Assembly: GCA_030430455.1 (NCBI GenBank)
Contig: JAUIJB010000018.1
Coordinates: 1 to 54,601, forward strand
DNA from: Verrucomicrobiia bacterium
GTDB lineage: Bacteria > Verrucomicrobiota > Verrucomicrobiia > Verrucomicrobiales > Akkermansiaceae
Direction of reading: 5' to 3'
DNA: 54,601 nt
A program made the translations under genes and the position numbers. Of this stretch, positions 16,532-24,157 are shown one piece after another (within the stretch, counting starts at the first letter, position 1; every line of letters starts with the position of its first letter). The notes beneath the pieces were generated by a model. It was given only the letters and a program-made list of their open reading frames with translations, did not search any database and had not been told where the DNA came from.

Positions 16532-18907
16532 ATGAACGTTTCGCTCAACTGGCTCGCCACCCACGTCGACCTCGAGGGCAGGTCGCCCGATGAACTCGAC
16601 CAGCTGCTGACCTTTGCCGGGGTCGAGGTCGAGGGCATCGAGGTCAAGGGGGTGCCCTCCGACAAGATCGTGGTCGCCCAGATCAAGGAGGCCGTGCCGC
16701 ACCCGAATGCCGACAAGCTGAAGGTCACCCAGGTCGACGCCGGCGAGGGCGCGCTGCGCCAGATCGTCTGCGGCGCGAAGAACTACCAGGTCGGCGACAA
16801 GGTTCCCTGCTGCCTCCCCGGTACCGACCTGGGCGGCTTCGTGATCGGCGAGACCAAGATGCGCGGGGTCGAGTCGAAGGGCATGCTCGCCGCGGCCTCG
16901 GAGATCGGCCTGACCGACGCCGAGGACGGGCTGATGATCCTCCCGGCCGATGCCGAGGTGGGCAGGCCGCTGCGCGGGATGTTCGACACCGACGTGCTGC
17001 TCGAGGTCGAGGTCACCCCGAACCGTCCCGACCTGCTCAGCCACTACGGCATGGCCCGCGAGATGGCCACCCTGCTCGAGCAGCCGCTCGCCCAGCTCGA
17101 CATCCCCGAGCGCAGCGAATCCGTCTCGACGGGTGTGCGCATCGAGGCGGCCGACGCCTGCCCGTACTACACCGCCGTGCGGATCCGCGACGTCGAGGTG
17201 AAGGACAGCCCGGCCTGGCTCAGGCAGCGCCTCGAGGCCATCGGTCTGCGACCGATCAACAACATCGTCGACATCACCAACTTCGTGCTCCACGAGCTCG
17301 GCCAGCCGCTGCACGCCTTCGACGCCGCCAAGGTGAGCGGCGGGATCGTCGTCCGCGAGGCGGGCGAGGGCGAGGTCTTCGCCGCGCTCGACGAGGAAAG
17401 CTACCCGCTCGAGCCCGGCGACTGCGTGATCTCCGATGAATCCGGCGCCGCCCTGGCGCTGGGCGGCGTGATGGGCGGGATCGACAGCGGGGTCACCGCG
17501 GAGACCCGCGAGGTCCTCCTCGAGTCCGCCTACTTCACCCCCTCGCGCATCCGCCGCACCTCGCGCCGCACGGCGCTGATGTCGGACTCGTCGTACCGCT
17601 TCGAGCGCGGCGTCGACCCGGCGGGCGTCGACCGCGCCTCGGCGCTGGCCGTGAAGCTGATCCTCGAGCTGGCCGGCGGCACGGCCGAGGCCGCGACGAT
17701 GGTCGCCGGCGCGGCGCCCGTCGTCACCGGCGAGGTCGAGCTCGACCTCGCCCGCCTCGACCAGCTCAGCGGCGGCTGCGTCGCCCACGACGAGGCCGCG
17801 GCGCTGCTCGAGCGGCTCGGCCTGGAATCCACCGGCGGCGGCAAGTGGCGGGTGCCCTCGTTCCGCGCCGACCTGCAGCGCCACATCGACCTGGTCGAGG
17901 AGATCATCCGGGTCAAGGGGCTCGACGCCGTCGAGTCGCGCCTGCGCGGCACCTTCGTCCCGTCGAGCGAGGTCGACCACCGCTACGATGCCGACCTGCG
18001 CCTGCGCGAGCGCCTCGCCGGGCTCGGCTTCCACGAATGCCAGACGATCAAGCTGATCGCCGACGGCGAGCTCGCCGACGCCCTGCCGCTCAAGCCGCTG
18101 CGCGACGGCGACGCGATCCGCGTGAGCCTGCCGCTCAGCGAGGACCACGCGGTGATGCGGCCGAGCATGAGCCCGGGCCTGGTGGCCTCGGCCGCGCGCA
18201 ACCTGCGCCAGGGCGCGACCGCCCTGCGCCTGTTCGAGATGGGCCGGGTGTTCCGCAATGCCGGCGGCGGCAAGGCCCGCGACCTCGAGGGCGAGACCCT
18301 CGGCATCCTGCTGGGCGGCGAGATCCAGCCGGCCGGCTGGGACCGCGCGGCCCGCGCCGCCGACCTCCACGACCTCAAGGCGGTGGTCGCCGCGCTGGTG
18401 CCGACCTGCCGGCTGCAGTTCTCGCCGCGCGAGCGCGACGGCTTCGCACTGGGCTGCGACGTCCTGGCCGAGGGCCAGAACATCGGCGTCTTCGCGATGC
18501 TTTCACCGGCCCGGGCGCGCGCCCTCGACGCCACGACGCCGTTGTTCCTGGTCGAGCTCGACCTCGCCAAGCTGCGCAAGCTCGCGGCGGTGTCGCGCGA
18601 CATCGCCGAGCTGCCGCAGTTCCCCGGGTCGTCGCGCGACGCCGCGATGGAAGCCCCGGCCGAGCTCGCCAACGCCGCGATCGAGAAGGTCCTCGCCAAG
18701 CTCAACGAGCCGCTGCTGGTCGGCTACGAGTGCTTCGACGTCTTCCGCGACCCCAGCGGCGACAAGCTGGCGGCGGACCGCAAGTCGGTCGCCTACCGGA
18801 TGCACTACCGCGCCGCCGACCGGACCCTGAAGTCGAAGCAGGTCGACGCCGCCCACCAGGGCGTGCTCGACAAGCTCAGCGCCGACCTCGGCGTCAGCTT
18901 CCGCTGA
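16532..18907 (+). CDS. pheT: Phenylalanyl-tRNA synthetase beta subunit
   Basis: 791 residues, full length. The order is: N-terminal part MNVSLNWLATHVDLEG; tRNA-binding (EMAP-like) domain about 40-150 with VVAQIKEAVPHPNADKLKV and GETKMRGVESKGML; VEVTPNRPDLLSHYGMARE; the B3/4 editing region with RLEAIGLRPINNIVDITN; B5; the catalytic-like core; and a C-terminal anticodon-binding domain ending LSADLGVSFR. It partners PheS. The leader holds the heptad array; no T-box is visible. Confidence 0.97.
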   Translation: MNVSLNWLATHVDLEGRSPDELDQLLTFAGVEVEGIEVKGVPSDKIVVAQIKEAVPHPNADKLKVTQVDAGEGALRQIVCGAKNYQVGDKVPCCLPGTDLGGFVIGETKMRGVESKGMLAAASEIGLTDAEDGLMILPADAEVGRPLRGMFDTDVLLEVEVTPNRPDLLSHYGMAREMATLLEQPLAQLDIPERSESVSTGVRIEAADACPYYTAVRIRDVEVKDSPAWLRQRLEAIGLRPINNIVDITNFVLHELGQPLHAFDAAKVSGGIVVREAGEGEVFAALDEESYPLEPGDCVISDESGAALALGGVMGGIDSGVTAETREVLLESAYFTPSRIRRTSRRTALMSDSSYRFERGVDPAGVDRASALAVKLILELAGGTAEAATMVAGAAPVVTGEVELDLARLDQLSGGCVAHDEAAALLERLGLESTGGGKWRVPSFRADLQRHIDLVEEIIRVKGLDAVESRLRGTFVPSSEVDHRYDADLRLRERLAGLGFHECQTIKLIADGELADALPLKPLRDGDAIRVSLPLSEDHAVMRPSMSPGLVASAARNLRQGATALRLFEMGRVFRNAGGGKARDLEGETLGILLGGEIQPAGWDRAARAADLHDLKAVVAALVPTCRLQFSPRERDGFALGCDVLAEGQNIGVFAMLSPARARALDATTPLFLVELDLAKLRKLAAVSRDIAELPQFPGSSRDAAMEAPAELANAAIEKVLAKLNEPLLVGYECFDVFRDPSGDKLAADRKSVAYRMHYRAADRTLKSKQVDAAHQGVLDKLSADLGVSFR

Positions 18908-18940
18908 CAACGCCCCCCGGCCGGACCGCGCGACCCCCTC

Positions 18941-19122
18941 GGGCGCCGAAGCCTTCTTGGGCGCCGAAGCCTTGGGCGAAGGAGGCGGCGAAGGCGGCAG
19001 TCGCGCCCGAACTAACTCCGTTTCCCCCCAAGCCCGCGCTGGCGTTGGCAGGCCTCGCTGCGGTGTCTCCCCCGCCGGCGGTCTGCGAGAACGACGCGCC
19101 AAAGCGGCGTCAAGACCGCCGC
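18941..19122. repeat. Intergenic repeats after pheT
   Basis: In the 235-base gap 18908-19142 I see no gene. It holds a direct repeat of GGGCGCCGAAGCCTT (18941-18955 and 18959-18973) and an imperfect palindrome GCGGCG-TCAAGAC-CGCCGC (19104-19122) flanked by CCAAAG and CAGTCCAAAG. The latter resembles dispersed palindromes elsewhere in the window but has a longer loop. It lies between convergent genes. Confidence 0.5.
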
Positions 19123-19142
19123 AGTCCAAAGCCCCCGCCGCC

Positions 19143-19379
19143 TCAGCTGTTCAGGTCACCGCTGGTGACCGAGCGCTGCTCGCGCGAGCCGAGCAACTCG
19201 GCCTGGGCGGTCACCCGCTCGGGGCGGGCATCGAAGCGGAAGCTGTGGCAGTTCGGGCAAAGCACCGTGGAAAGCCCCACGATCGAATCGCAGCCCTCGC
19301 AGACCTGATAGGCTCCCGGGTTGCGCGCGATCTTCGCCGCCTTGCTGCGGCGCGACTCGTTGGGACTCGGCTGGGACAT
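19143..19379 (-). CDS. Small zinc-ribbon protein of unknown function
   Basis: 78 residues from the ATG at 19379 (MSQPSPNESRRSK). Two CxxC pairs (CEGCDS at about 26-31 and CPNCHSFRF at about 40-48) form a zinc ribbon. The surrounding basic residues resemble ribosomal L32/L37-type knuckles, but the spacing and tail do not match L32. Its neighbour rpsT, in the same direction, suggests a translation or RNA-related setting. Longer starts in frame lack any plausible extension. Probably a lineage-specific small protein. Confidence 0.65.
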   Translation of the reverse strand: MSQPSPNESRRSKAAKIARNPGAYQVCEGCDSIVGLSTVLCPNCHSFRFDARPERVTAQAELLGSREQRSVTSGDLNS

Positions 19380-19503
19380 GGTGGTCGGGTGGGTGAAAGT
19401 CGGACGAGGGCGGAGGGCTCCGGTTGAACGCGGTCCGGACACGAAACGAGCGGCACCGATTGCTCGGGCCGCCCGCGGAAAGTCTGAAATTCCGGCGCGC
19501 GGC

Positions 19504-19767
19504 TCAGCCGATCGCGGCAATCGCCTTGGCGGCCTTGCTCTTCAGGTTGTCCGCCTTGTTGGAGTGGATCAGGCCCTTCTTGGCGGCCTTGTCGACGGCC
19601 GAGGAGTACTTGGCAAGCGACTCGCCGGCGGCCTTGGCGTCACCCGCCTCGACGGCGGCAAGGGTCTCCTTGCGCAAGGTCTTGATCGTCATCTTGCGGG
19701 TGCGGTTGCGGGCGGTCCGGGTCTTGGTCTGGCGGACGCGCTTGAGGGCTGACTTGTGGTTGGCCAT
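19504..19767 (-). CDS. rpsT: 30S ribosomal protein S20
   Basis: 87 residues. The start MANHKSALKRVRQTKTRTARN and the later HSNKADNLKSKAAKAIAAI are diagnostic for S20, an all-helical primary 16S rRNA binder. It has its own promoter (TTGACA-16-TAGATT) at 19848-19875 and about 80 bases of leader. The zinc-ribbon gene lies downstream after 124 bases. Confidence 0.97.
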   Translation of the reverse strand: MANHKSALKRVRQTKTRTARNRTRKMTIKTLRKETLAAVEAGDAKAAGESLAKYSSAVDKAAKKGLIHSNKADNLKSKAAKAIAAIG

Positions 19768-19847
19768 GAGAGGATTCGGAAAGTGCGGGAAACTGCGGGA
19801 AAGCTCGCGGATGGTCGGCCCGGAGGCTTTCGAGCCGCGGGGGCGGG

Positions 19848-19875
19848 AATCTAGGAAATCAGGCCCCCGTGTCAA
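19848..19875 (-). promoter_or_regulatory. rpsT promoter
   Basis: Perfect TTGACA (19875-19870), 16-base spacer, TAGATT (19853-19848) on the minus strand. This is the clearest sigma-70-type promoter in the window, and it fits the high expression expected for a ribosomal protein. Confidence 0.7.
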
Positions 19876-19907
19876 GCTCGGGACCGCGAGATTTCCCCCC
19901 GGGGGCC

Positions 19908-20525
19908 TCAGTTCATGCCCAAATCCCGCCTGCCGGCCCGCTCCATCGCATACTGGCGGCCCTCCGGAGTCTCCAGCAGGGAGGCCCGGAAGACCCGCAC
20001 CTCGGCGCCCACCCCGACCCGCTTGTAGAGGTCGGCGACGTCGCGCATGCTCATCCGGATGCAGCCGTAGGACGCCGGCGTGCCCAGGCGCCACTCCTCG
20101 GGGGTGCCATGGATGTAGATGCAGCGCCCGAAGGTGTTGCGGTTGTGCGAGTCCTTGCCGCTCAGCCACAGGATCCGGCTGACGATCGGGTCGCGCCCCG
20201 GCGCGTTCGGCCTGAGGATCTCGCCGGTCGGCCGGCGGCTCTTGAAGACCATCCCGGTCGGGTAGCCGCCGCCGATCTTGCGGGCGACCTCCATCCGGCC
20301 GAGCGGGGTGCGGTTGCTGCCGTTCTGCGAGCCCAGCCCGAACTTCGAGGTCGAGACCGTGTAGGACTTCATCGGCTTGCCGTCGCGGACCAGCAGCATG
20401 CGCTGGTCGCGGACGCTGACGAACAACTTGTTGCGGGTGTCCTTGGTCGGACCGCAACTGCTGGTGAACCCGGCGGCGCCGAGCACCAGAATCAACAGGG
20501 TGATGCGGATCAGGAGCCGTTGCAT
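19908..20525 (-). CDS. L,D-transpeptidase (YkuD) lipoprotein
   Basis: 205 residues. A hydrophobic leader ends in a lipobox-like FTSSC with Cys24, indicating an outer- or inner-membrane lipoprotein. The YkuD domain spans about 35-180. The catalytic block is intact: CIYIHGTP (His139) and ASYGCIRMS (Cys155, HGT...SxGCIR(M/L)). These enzymes make 3-3 cross-links in peptidoglycan or attach proteins to it, using the cysteine as nucleophile. It sits 17 bases downstream of the glycosyltransferase gene in the same direction, so the two are probably co-transcribed. Confidence 0.92.
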   Translation of the reverse strand: MQRLLIRITLLILVLGAAGFTSSCGPTKDTRNKLFVSVRDQRMLLVRDGKPMKSYTVSTSKFGLGSQNGSNRTPLGRMEVARKIGGGYPTGMVFKSRRPTGEILRPNAPGRDPIVSRILWLSGKDSHNRNTFGRCIYIHGTPEEWRLGTPASYGCIRMSMRDVADLYKRVGVGAEVRVFRASLLETPEGRQYAMERAGRRDLGMN

Positions 20526-20542
20526 GATGGTCGGTGAATGGT

Positions 20543-22045
20543 TCAGCCGTCCTCGCCCGCGACCTCCTCGGCGGTGGAACCTGCCGAGGGCAGCATGCGG
20601 GCCAGCGACGCGATGGAAGTATAGAAGAAGCCGACCGGGAAGGGAAGCAGAAGGATGGCCGAGGACCAGCGGCTCTCGAGCGCCGCCTCGACGACCACGA
20701 AGAGGAAGAAGAAGCCGAAGAGCAGCTCGATGACCGGGGTCAGCGTCTTGATCGCCTTGTAGCTGCTCTTCTTCCAGTCGCTGCGGGCCGCCTTGCCGAT
20801 GCCGTACTTCGGCGTGCGGACGAAGCCGGACTGGTGGTTGAAGATCGCCTCCAGCACCGCCTTGGCGTTGTTGATCGACATGCCGATCCCCAGCGCGAGG
20901 AGCAGCGGCAGGTAGGGCACCTCGCGCCACCAGCTGTCCGGGCGCAGCGCCTTCTGCGAGGTCAGGTAGAAGACGATCACCGAGACCGAGGCGAAGAAGA
21001 AGATCGGCACGTTGACGATGTAGTAGGTCAGCGGCCCGAAGTCCGGCGCGGCGTGCTGGTTCGGGTAGATCAGGAAGCACAGGCAGATCAGCATCAGGTA
21101 GGCGAAATTCGAGGTCAGGTGGGCCGTCGCCTCGAGCTTCACGTACCACGGCACCTTGCTGCGCCAGATCGCCGGGAGCACCTTCTTGCAGACCTGGATC
21201 GAGCCCTTCGTCCAGCGGTGCTGCTGGCTCTTGAAGCCGTCCATGTCGACCGGCAGCTCGGCGGGGGTCTCCACCTCGTTGAGGAAGATGAAGTTCCAGC
21301 CCTTGAGCTGGGCGCGGTAGCTGAGGTCCATGTCCTCGGTGAGGGTGTCGTGCTCCCAGCCGCCGGCGTCGTCGATGCACGACTTGCGCCAGATGCCGGC
21401 GGTGCCGTTGAAGGTGAAGAAGCGGCCGCTGCGGTTGCGCGCGGTCTGCTCGAGCTCGAGGTGGCCGTCGAGGAACATCGCCTGGATCCTCGTCAGCAGG
21501 TTGAAGGTACGGTTGAGGTGGCCCCAGCGGGTCTGGATCATGCCGATCCGCTCGTCGGAGAAGAAGTGGATCGTCTTCTGCAGCACGTCGGGGTTCGGCA
21601 CGAAGTCGGCGTCGAGGATGAAGAGGAAGTCGCCCTTGGCGCTGCGGGTGCCGTTCTCGAGCGCCCCGGCCTTGTAGCCGGTGCGGTCGTCGCGGTGGAT
21701 CAACTCGGCGTCGAAGCCCGCCTCGCGCAGCTTCGCGACCCCGGCGCGGCAGATCCCCGTGGTCTCGTCGGTCGAGTCGTCGAGCACCTGGATCTGCAGC
21801 TTCTCGCGCGGGTAGTCGATCCGCGCGACCGACTCGAACAGGCGGTCGACGACGTGCATCTCATTGAACACCGGCAGCTGCACGGTGACCACCGGGAGCT
21901 CGGTGAAGCGGCTCTTCGGAACCGGCTTCTTGCGCGCATGGCGGAGGTAGAGATAGACGATGCCGAGGCGGTGCATCCCGTAGCCGGAGAGGCCGAGGAG
22001 CACGAGCACGTAGGAGATGTACCAAAGAGGTGAGGACCAGTCCAT
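20543..22045 (-). CDS. Membrane glycosyltransferase, family 2 (processive type)
   Basis: 500 residues from the ATG at 22045 ([18 protein letters not shown]). One N-terminal helix precedes a GT-A domain (about 50-280): [11 protein letters not shown], the nucleotide-binding LDDSTDET, the metal-binding FILDADF, the acceptor block [17 protein letters not shown] with the ED base, and QQHRWTKG (QxxRW). Four or more helices follow (about 300-480). D,D,D and QxxRW together mark processive enzymes such as cellulose synthase or glucomannan/ceramide-type glucosyltransferases. No bcsB, bcsC or PilZ partner is nearby. Pairing with the L,D-transpeptidase suggests an envelope glycan. Confidence 0.9.
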   Translation of the reverse strand: MDWSSPLWYISYVLVLLGLSGYGMHRLGIVYLYLRHARKKPVPKSRFTELPVVTVQLPVFNEMHVVDRLFESVARIDYPREKLQIQVLDDSTDETTGICRAGVAKLREAGFDAELIHRDDRTGYKAGALENGTRSAKGDFLFILDADFVPNPDVLQKTIHFFSDERIGMIQTRWGHLNRTFNLLTRIQAMFLDGHLELEQTARNRSGRFFTFNGTAGIWRKSCIDDAGGWEHDTLTEDMDLSYRAQLKGWNFIFLNEVETPAELPVDMDGFKSQQHRWTKGSIQVCKKVLPAIWRSKVPWYVKLEATAHLTSNFAYLMLICLCFLIYPNQHAAPDFGPLTYYIVNVPIFFFASVSVIVFYLTSQKALRPDSWWREVPYLPLLLALGIGMSINNAKAVLEAIFNHQSGFVRTPKYGIGKAARSDWKKSSYKAIKTLTPVIELLFGFFFLFVVVEAALESRWSSAILLLPFPVGFFYTSIASLARMLPSAGSTAEEVAGEDG

Positions 22046-22415
22046 GACTTGAAGTTGGCGGGGCGGCGGGGAGGGATTCCCGCCTGGCGTTGCGCGGGAT
22101 GGGCGAAGGGCGCGGACGGAACACCCGTGGGGGACGGGTTGCAATCTGGCGGGACGAGGGAGAAACGGGAGCGACTCGGAAGTCCTGTCGCATCCTGAAG
22201 CCTTCCTGACTTTTAAGACAATTTCCCTGCGGGGCCGAAGGCCATCATGAATCCGGCTCATCGTCAAGGCGGGACATTGCCGGGCCGGCTGTCGTGGCCG
22301 GGCCGCGCAGGGCAGCCGAGCCCCGCGGGATGCCGCCCCCACCGACCTCGCCGGCGGGTGCCGCCGCCGCTTCATTCCCATTGCCCCGACCCGGTCCCGG
22401 TGCCAGACTTCCCCC
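22046..22415. other. 370-base divergent intergenic region, no gene seen
   Basis: It lies between the divergent glycosyltransferase (minus) and exported-protein (plus) genes. A locally AT-richer patch with TTGTCTTAAAAGTCAGG on the minus strand (near 22205-22221) may hold a promoter for the glycosyltransferase. I see no terminator, repeat array or credible small ORF. Confidence 0.4.
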
Positions 22416-23249
22416 GTGAAATCGAAGGTTTTTCCATCCCTCATGCTCGGCCTGCTCGGCGTGGCGACGGCCCAGGAGCCGGCCAACGGCCTGCGACCCA
22501 TCCCCGAGGACCTGCTGTCCGACCCCCATGTCCGCGAGGAACTGGCGATCAACGAGTTCACCGCCCCGTCGATTGCCAAGGTGTTCGAGACCCTCGAGGA
22601 CCTCGCGCCGCTACCGGTGGCCGACTTGCTGCAGGAAGCGCCCGAGCGGATGCCGCTCGACCGCGCCGACCTCGCCGTCGAGCTCGGCTTCCTCATCGCC
22701 GACGGCTTCCTCATCGTGCAGATCGGCGAAATGGGGCGGGTCGAGACCCTCGCCGCCACCCTGACCCGCTACGCCAAGGCGCTCGGCGCCGGCGAGCGCG
22801 TCACCAGCCACGCCGCCAGCCTGCTCGAGTCCGCCCGCGAGGGCGAGGTCGAGCAGCTCAAGAAGGAGCTCGCCGCGACCCAGCGCGACGTCGAGTACGA
22901 GCTGGTCGTCCTGCGCGACCCCGACCTCGCCCACCTGATCTCGCTCGGCGGCTGGATCCACGCCCTCGAGGCCTCGTCGACCGCCGTCGACAAGCAGTTC
23001 AGCCCGGAGCGCGCCAGGCACCTGATGCGCGAGGACATCGCCGACTACTACGCCTCGATCGTCGGTTCCCTCGAGCCGCGCATCGCCGAGCGGCCGAACT
23101 ACACCCAGATCCGCGACCTGCTGTCCGGGATGCGCTCGGAGATGACCCTCGGCGAGGGCGCCGAGCCGACCCACGAGCAGGTTCGCGCGATTCGCGAGAA
23201 GGCCACCCGCCTCGCCGAACTCTGCCACCAGCGCGCCGAGATCAAGTGA
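22416..23249 (+). CDS. Exported helical protein of unknown function
   Basis: 277 residues with a short signal peptide (MKSKVFPSLMLGLLGVATAQ). The mature protein is predominantly helical and acidic, with a likely coiled coil around LLESAREGEVEQLKKELAATQRDVEYE (split about 140-165) and a conserved-looking stretch LISLGGWIHALEASSTAVD. No cysteines or enzyme motifs are evident. The stop overlaps the GTG start of ygfZ (GTGA), so translation of the two is coupled, an unusual partner for ygfZ. I do not recognise the family. Confidence 0.7.
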   Translation: MKSKVFPSLMLGLLGVATAQEPANGLRPIPEDLLSDPHVREELAINEFTAPSIAKVFETLEDLAPLPVADLLQEAPERMPLDRADLAVELGFLIADGFLIVQIGEMGRVETLAATLTRYAKALGAGERVTSHAASLLESAREGEVEQLKKELAATQRDVEYELVVLRDPDLAHLISLGGWIHALEASSTAVDKQFSPERARHLMREDIADYYASIVGSLEPRIAERPNYTQIRDLLSGMRSEMTLGEGAEPTHEQVRAIREKATRLAELCHQRAEIK

Positions 23250-24073
23250 CCCCGCCGCGCTGCCTCGCTCCGGTCCGGCCGGGAATCCTGCGCTTCTCCG
23301 GCCCCGACGCCCGCCGCTTCCTCAACGGCCAGGTCAGTCAGGACGTCGCCGGCCTCGGCGAGCGCTGCCTGCCGGCCTGCGTCACCGACGCCAAGGGCCG
23401 GCTGCAGCACTTCGTCCACGTCCTCGAGGGGCCGGACCTCGACTCGCTCTGGGTCACCTGCGGCGCCGACGAGGTCGCGCCACTCGAGGCCCGCCTGACC
23501 CGCTACCTGATCGCCGACGAGGTGGTGGTCGATGACCTCAGCGGCGAGTGGACCTGCATCCACGCCGCGGCCGACGGCGAGCTCTCCTCCCTCATGCAGC
23601 GGGCCCGCGAGGGGGTCTTCGGCGCGGGCGTCGACCACTGGTGGCGGGCCGGCGAGGAACCCGCCGTCGAGCCGGTCCCGGCCGACGAGGCCGAGTCGCT
23701 GCGCATCCGCGCCGCGATCCCCGCCCGGGGCCGCGAGCTCGCGGAGGGCCTGCTGCCGCCCGAGGCCGGGCTCGACCGCAGCGCCGTCTCCTTCACCAAG
23801 GGCTGCTACATCGGCCAGGAGGTGATCTCGCGGATCAAGTCGGCCGGCAAGCTCAACCGCCGCCTCGCGCGCCTCGAGGTGCCCGACGACGCCGCCGCGG
23901 GCGACTCCCTGCTGCTCGGCGAGCGCGAAGTCGGCCGGCTGACCAGCGTCACCCCGGGCCCGCCCCGCGAGGCACTCGCCTTCCTCCACAAGAAGGCCTT
24001 CGACGCCGGCGAGCTGCAGCTGACCCGCGACGGACAGCAAAAAGGCCCGGCCCGTCGAGCGGGCTGGGCCTGA
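23246..24073 (+). CDS. ygfZ: Folate-binding YgfZ/GcvT-like protein (Fe-S maintenance, tRNA modification)
   Basis: 275 residues with a GTG start overlapping the previous stop. The family signature K-G-C-Y-x-G-Q-E appears as KGCYIGQEV (185-193); ILRFSGPDARRFLNGQVSQDV at the N-terminus is the GcvT-like tetrahydrofolate-binding start. YgfZ/IBA57 proteins help [4Fe-4S] enzymes such as MiaB and need folate. Longer in-frame starts run through the upstream gene in another frame and are rejected. The IscA-type gene at 7272 belongs to the same cellular process, but is not linked. Confidence 0.88.
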   Translation: MTPPRCLAPVRPGILRFSGPDARRFLNGQVSQDVAGLGERCLPACVTDAKGRLQHFVHVLEGPDLDSLWVTCGADEVAPLEARLTRYLIADEVVVDDLSGEWTCIHAAADGELSSLMQRAREGVFGAGVDHWWRAGEEPAVEPVPADEAESLRIRAAIPARGRELAEGLLPPEAGLDRSAVSFTKGCYIGQEVISRIKSAGKLNRRLARLEVPDDAAAGDSLLLGEREVGRLTSVTPGPPREALAFLHKKAFDAGELQLTRDGQQKGPARRAGWA

Positions 24074-24087
24074 GAGGACTGGCGGAG

Positions 24088-24134
24088 TGGCTCCTTGCAG
24101 GAGCCATGACCCGGAGCGGCGGCTTCCAGCCGCC
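24088..24134. repeat. Two hairpins between convergent ygfZ and bamA
   Basis: TGGCTCC-TTGCA-GGAGCCA (24088-24106) and GGCGGCT-TCC-AGCCGCC (24118-24134), both 7-bp stems. The second, in the setting CGGAGCGGCGGCTTCCAGCCGCC, resembles the dispersed TTCA-loop palindromes. They probably form the shared 3' end of the two convergent transcripts. Confidence 0.6.
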
Positions 24135-24157
24135 CCTCGAGCCGGTCATCCAGCGGA

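Noticed and set aside
16436..18370. 644-residue open frame opposite pheT
   Set aside because: Shadow of pheT; no recognisable domain, and it even reads through the heptad array.
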